A stretch of 64,000 bases of DNA from Methylomonas paludis (GTDB lineage: Bacteria; Pseudomonadota; Gammaproteobacteria; Methylococcales; Methylomonadaceae): the NCBI RefSeq assembly GCF_018734325.1, contig NZ_CP073754.1, positions 124,001 to 188,000 of the forward strand, read 5' to 3'. Shown here piece by piece: positions 60,629 to 64,000 of this stretch. Both the position numbers and the translations under genes were made by a program. The notes under the pieces were generated by a model that saw nothing but the letters and a program-made list of their open reading frames with translations, was not told the DNA's origin and searched no databases. The number at the start of each line of letters is the position of its first letter. Position 1 is the first letter of the stretch.

Positions 60629-61057
60629 ATGGCCACAGTAAACTTCTACGAAAAGCCGGGCTGCATCAACAACACCCGACAAAAGCAGTTGTTGATTAAG
60701 GCCGGGCATGTGCTGATCGTCCACGACTTGTTAAAACAGGCGTGGGCGCAGCGGCTGGATGAACTGCGGGCCTTTTTTGGCGACATGCCGGTAGCCGATT
60801 GGTTTAATCGTAGTGCGCCGGCTGTCAAAAATGGCGAAATCAATCCGCTGGATCTTAATGCAGAGCAGGCTTTGGCCCTGATGGCTGATTGCCCTATTCT
60901 GATCCGGCGGCCTTTGCTGGAGGCGGCAGGCCGGCGTTGTGCCGGCTTTGATACCCAAACCATTGAAGCCTGGCTGGGCTTATCTACAAACACGGTGGCG
61001 GCAGATCTGGAAACCTGTCCGAAAAACCAAACGCATCAACAGGCTTACCGGTCATGA
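60629..61057 (+). CDS. nifO: NifO-like ArsC/Spx-family nitrogenase-associated protein
   Basis: 142 residues from the ATG at 60629; the frame begins at a TTG at 60620. Thioredoxin-like ArsC/Spx fold: VNFYEKPGCINNTRQKQLL at the N-terminus keeps a single cysteine of the CX3T pattern, then WFNRSAPAVK and the C-terminal CPILIRRPLLEA, the family hallmark. In Azotobacter the homologous nifO sits beside nifB-fdxN. Its exact task is uncertain (proposed in molybdenum or nitrate balance). Overlaps the next gene by four bases. Confidence 0.82.
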   Translation: MATVNFYEKPGCINNTRQKQLLIKAGHVLIVHDLLKQAWAQRLDELRAFFGDMPVADWFNRSAPAVKNGEINPLDLNAEQALALMADCPILIRRPLLEAAGRRCAGFDTQTIEAWLGLSTNTVAADLETCPKNQTHQQAYRS

Positions 61058-62334
61058 AGCCGCTGCAACTGGAAGATGAACACGGCCGGCCCCAAGCGAT
61101 AAGGATATCCGAACGGGTACACTGGATAGGCGCGCTGGATCCTAATTTACGTACTTTTGACATTATCCTGAAAACGGCTAATGGTACCAGCTACAACGCT
61201 TACATCCTGCGCGGCAGTGATGGTGTGGCCATCATTGATACAGTGAAAGAAGGTTTTGCCGCTGACTTTTTCGCCCGGCTGGAAAGTGTAGCCGACTATG
61301 CCGAAATCAAGGTTATCGTCCTCAACCATCTGGAACCCGACCATACCGGCGCCTTGCCGGAGTTGATCAAACGCGCCCCACAAGCCCAATTGTTTATTTC
61401 CCAAAAAGCCCAGTCCATGCTCAAAGGGCTGTTGAAAAAAGAAGAATTGAGTTTTCGTCCGGTACTCACCGGTGATTCGGTTTCCTTGGGTGACCGAACC
61501 CTGCAGTTTCTGCACACCCCGTATTTACACTGGCCGGATACCCAATGCACTTATTCACCCGAAGAAGCGGTACTGTTTTCCGGCGACGTATTCGGCTGCC
61601 ATTTCTGTGATAACCGCCTGTTCAATGATCAGGTCGGTGATTTTCGATTTTCCTTCGAATATTACTACGCGCACATCATGCGTCCCTTCAAGGAATACGT
61701 ATTACGCGCCCTGGAATTGATAGAACCCTTAGCGCTGCAACTGATCGCTCCCAGTCACGGACCGGTGTTACGTGATCGTCCTCAGCACTATATTCAGCGT
61801 TATCGGCAATTATCCACCCCGGCATTGCATAGCGAGCTCAGCCTTAATCAAAAAACCTTGCTGATTTTTTATATCAGCTCATACGGCAACACCAAACGCA
61901 TGGCCGAGGCCATTTACCAAGGGGCCATTCAGATAGAGGATGTGCGGGTATCACTTTACGATCTGGAAGGAGGGGAAGTCAGTCCGTTTGTGGACTTGAT
62001 TGAAGAAGCCGACGGCATGATCCTCGGCACCCCCACCATCAACGGCGATGCCGTTAAGCCGATCTGGGATTTATTATCTTCGCTCACCGTGGTAAACCTG
62101 AAAAACAAATTGGGCGGGGTATTCGGCTCATATGGCTGGACTGGTGAAGGAGTCAGGTTGGTGGAAGATCGTTTGCGCGGCTTGAAGCTACGTGTGCCCA
62201 TTCCAGGACTAAGGGTGAAATTAATTCCCACCGACGATGAAATAGTGGAATGTCAGGCCTTCGGCTTGGAACTGGCCCAGGAGTTAATGGGGTTGCGGGC
62301 AGCAAGATCGGTAGACATGGCCGACCTGCCTTAA
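61054..62334 (+). CDS. Flavodiiron protein (A-type flavoprotein)
   Basis: 426 residues: a metallo-beta-lactamase-like diiron domain (about 1-255) and a flavodoxin domain (about 265-420). The iron ligands are complete: NHLEPDHTG (His, Glu, Asp, His) near residue 90, LHTPYLHWPDT near 153, SGDVFGCH near 175 and APSHGPVL near 230. The FMN-binding loop is YISSYGNTKRMA near 273. Such proteins reduce O2 to water or NO to N2O. Its four-base overlap with the nifO-like gene places it in the nifB operon, which argues for oxygen removal near nitrogenase. Confidence 0.9.
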   Translation: MKPLQLEDEHGRPQAIRISERVHWIGALDPNLRTFDIILKTANGTSYNAYILRGSDGVAIIDTVKEGFAADFFARLESVADYAEIKVIVLNHLEPDHTGALPELIKRAPQAQLFISQKAQSMLKGLLKKEELSFRPVLTGDSVSLGDRTLQFLHTPYLHWPDTQCTYSPEEAVLFSGDVFGCHFCDNRLFNDQVGDFRFSFEYYYAHIMRPFKEYVLRALELIEPLALQLIAPSHGPVLRDRPQHYIQRYRQLSTPALHSELSLNQKTLLIFYISSYGNTKRMAEAIYQGAIQIEDVRVSLYDLEGGEVSPFVDLIEEADGMILGTPTINGDAVKPIWDLLSSLTVVNLKNKLGGVFGSYGWTGEGVRLVEDRLRGLKLRVPIPGLRVKLIPTDDEIVECQAFGLELAQELMGLRAARSVDMADLP

Positions 62335-62587
62335 GCAAACAGCCTGGCTTAAACAGAATAACAATACGGTGATCAGTCAATAGCTTGTACACCAGACTAG
62401 GTTCGCCGTTATGCGGATTTGCCGGTTAAATTAATCGGCATTATTCCGGCAGGTCATATTCAGCTTGATGATGTCCAAACCATTGTCAGCAAATAATGCA
62501 AAAGATTGAACCGCAACACCTGTAAAAAATGGCAAACCGCTAACGTCGAACTGTGTATTTAGTCCGTACCCAAAAAGTGCAGACTAG
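62335..62587. other. Noncoding region between flavodiiron gene and ferredoxin leader
   Basis: About 250 bases with no gene or NifA site. A short inverted repeat TGCCG...CGGCA lies at 62420-62440. GG-N10-GC words occur at about 62437 and 62607, but neither fits the full -24/-12 consensus, so the ferredoxin promoter is undetermined. Confidence 0.4.
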
Positions 62588-63008
<421 letters not shown>

Positions 63009-63022
63009 GGGGGGATAAGACT

Positions 63023-63373
63023 ATGGCATTAGTAACATTTACCAATCCGGAATACCGGGACAAAACTGTTTATGCAGTAGCCGGTAGCCATACCCAAACT
63101 TTGCTGAAACTGGCTCGGGAAAACAAAATTCCCATTCAGTTTGAATGTGAAGATGGCGATTGCGGAACCTGCCTGATCAAAGTGTCCAGCATAGATAAAA
63201 AAAATCAGCGCATGGGCGGCCCGTTAACCGAAAAAGAAAAAACTATACTCAAGCAAGCCGGCAAAGTCACTGCCGCAGAACTGGAAGCCATGATAGTTGA
63301 TGACTTACCCTGCGAATGGCGACTGGCTTGTCAGATGATCGTCAGAGATGAAGACATTCGTGTAGAGTATTAA
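63023..63373 (+). CDS. Shethna protein II-like [2Fe-2S] ferredoxin
   Basis: 116 residues. Cluster cysteines in FECEDGDCGTCLIKV near residue 41 and RLACQMIVRDEDI near 102. Between them lies the extra segment PLTEKEKTILKQAGKV, with DLPCEWRLACQ after it. That segment and the near-identical ending match Azotobacter FeSII (Shethna protein II). FeSII binds nitrogenase under oxygen stress and gives reversible protection. Location beside nifQ supports the same role. AAGGGGGG precedes the ATG. Confidence 0.85.
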   Translation: MALVTFTNPEYRDKTVYAVAGSHTQTLLKLARENKIPIQFECEDGDCGTCLIKVSSIDKKNQRMGGPLTEKEKTILKQAGKVTAAELEAMIVDDLPCEWRLACQMIVRDEDIRVEY

Positions 63374-63405
63374 AAAAACCTGCCACAAATAGCCGGACAA
63401 AATCT

Positions 63406-64000
63406 ATGAGCTGCCAACCGATGATCCAAAACCAAGAGCCTCAGCAAGTCTCATGTTTAAAAAAATCACGGCAGCAGCACTACGAAGAGTTAATGGCTTG
63501 CGCCGGCCAGTCCTCTAGCAAGGTCTGGCTGGCCCAAATGATTTCCAGTTGGCTGGTCGGAGCAGGAGTACTCCCGGATTATCTGGGTTTACAGCCAGAG
63601 CAGTTTCGGCAACTGCTGCAACAATGCTTTTCAGGCTACTGTTTACCCGTTACCGCCTTGTCTGGACAGGTTTCAGATTTTAGCCGCATGCTGGAAAAGC
63701 AGGATCTGGAACAACTACTAAGCCGTTACGCCAATCCAGAAGCCGAATATAACCAATGGCTGATCAGTATTATAGTGACCGCCAGTTTAGGTAGTGATCA
63801 TCTCTGGCAAGATATGGGCTTATGGAGTCGACAGGACTTAACCGCCATGTTGGCCCGGCATTTTCCGGAACTGACTGTCAGAAACAGCAAGGATATGAAA
63901 TGGAAAAAATTTCTCTATAAACAGCTTTGCGAAGCCGAAGGCCTATACGTGTGCCGCGCCCCCAGCTGCGAGGTTTGTCTGGATTATCACAACTGCTTTG
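63406..64000 (+). CDS. nifQ: Molybdenum-donor protein NifQ, 3'-truncated by window edge
   Basis: Begins at the ATG at 63406 (MSCQPMIQNQ) and is open to the last base, giving 198 visible residues. The C-terminal cluster motif CRAPSCEVCLDYHNC (Cys-X4-Cys-X2-Cys-X5-Cys) is complete and defines NifQ, which carries an Fe-S/Mo cluster and supplies molybdenum for FeMo-co. Only a few residues are probably missing. Follows the Shethna-like gene by 32 bases. Confidence 0.93.
   Translation, partial: MSCQPMIQNQEPQQVSCLKKSRQQHYEELMACAGQSSSKVWLAQMISSWLVGAGVLPDYLGLQPEQFRQLLQQCFSGYCLPVTALSGQVSDFSRMLEKQDLEQLLSRYANPEAEYNQWLISIIVTASLGSDHLWQDMGLWSRQDLTAMLARHFPELTVRNSKDMKWKKFLYKQLCEAEGLYVCRAPSCEVCLDYHNCF

Overview
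The window looks like chromosome of a free-living, diazotrophic gammaproteobacterium of moderate G+C content. A complete Gram-negative division/peptidoglycan cluster ends in ftsZ-lpxC, with a convergent dciA as in pseudomonads. asd-fimV, leuCDB, an NAD-linked [NiFe] hydrogenase and nif accessory genes also fit. The combination would suit a Methylococcales methanotroph (Methylobacter, Methylovulum or Methylomonas type). No methane-oxidation gene is visible, so that placement is an inference from gene content only.

Layout. 1-16216: tightly overlapping dcw cluster, 'ftsI-murE-murF-mraY-murD-ftsW-murG-murC-murB-ddl-ftsQ-ftsA-ftsZ-lpxC. 16272-16736: dciA on the minus strand. 16773-21831: hoxF-U-Y-H plus the maturation protease hoxW, a soluble NAD-reducing group 3d-like hydrogenase. 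22227-27947: a signalling locus in which a STAS antagonist and an RsbW-like kinase face a hybrid histidine kinase and a response regulator/PP2C phosphatase. 28595-34670: pentapeptide lipoprotein-like secreted protein, amino-acid permease, two small membrane proteins (one behind a sigma54-type promoter), a MoeB-like enzyme and CIRCE-controlled groESL.

34781-43000: a REP-like inverted element, a REC-HPt protein, then the minus-strand run adk-leuC-leuD-leuB-asd-fimV, a decayed antitoxin gene and about 2.5 tandem copies of a 226-bp repeat. 43011-49314: the alpha-E/ATP-grasp pair, a GNAT enzyme and the minus-strand unit bioA-rsmE-CPBP protease. 49501-53447: nikR, rpsT, murJ, proC, yggT. 53614-58563: a class V aminotransferase, a collagen-like lipoprotein, a small stress cassette (a PLD-family protein lacking one catalytic half, a 2-TM protein, an Lmo0937-like peptide and CsbD), then dut-argB.

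58692-64000: nitrogen-fixation accessory region. Two TGT-N10-ACA sites and a -24/-12 promoter precede nifB-fdxN-nifO-like-flavodiiron protein. A strongly hairpinned leader then precedes two [2Fe-2S] ferredoxins, the second resembling Shethna protein II, and a nifQ cut by the window end. FeMo-co synthesis genes (nifB, nifQ) thus sit beside proteins expected to shield nitrogenase from oxygen. The hydrogenase could recycle nitrogenase H2 into NADH, and the NikR regulator gives a plausible nickel link.

Points most worth a second look: the four-hairpin leader at 62588-62687, the sigma54 promoter with two upstream palindromes before a 54-residue membrane peptide at 30975, the phosphorelay/partner-switch locus without a visible sigma factor, and the REP-derived repeats next to a frameshifted antitoxin gene.
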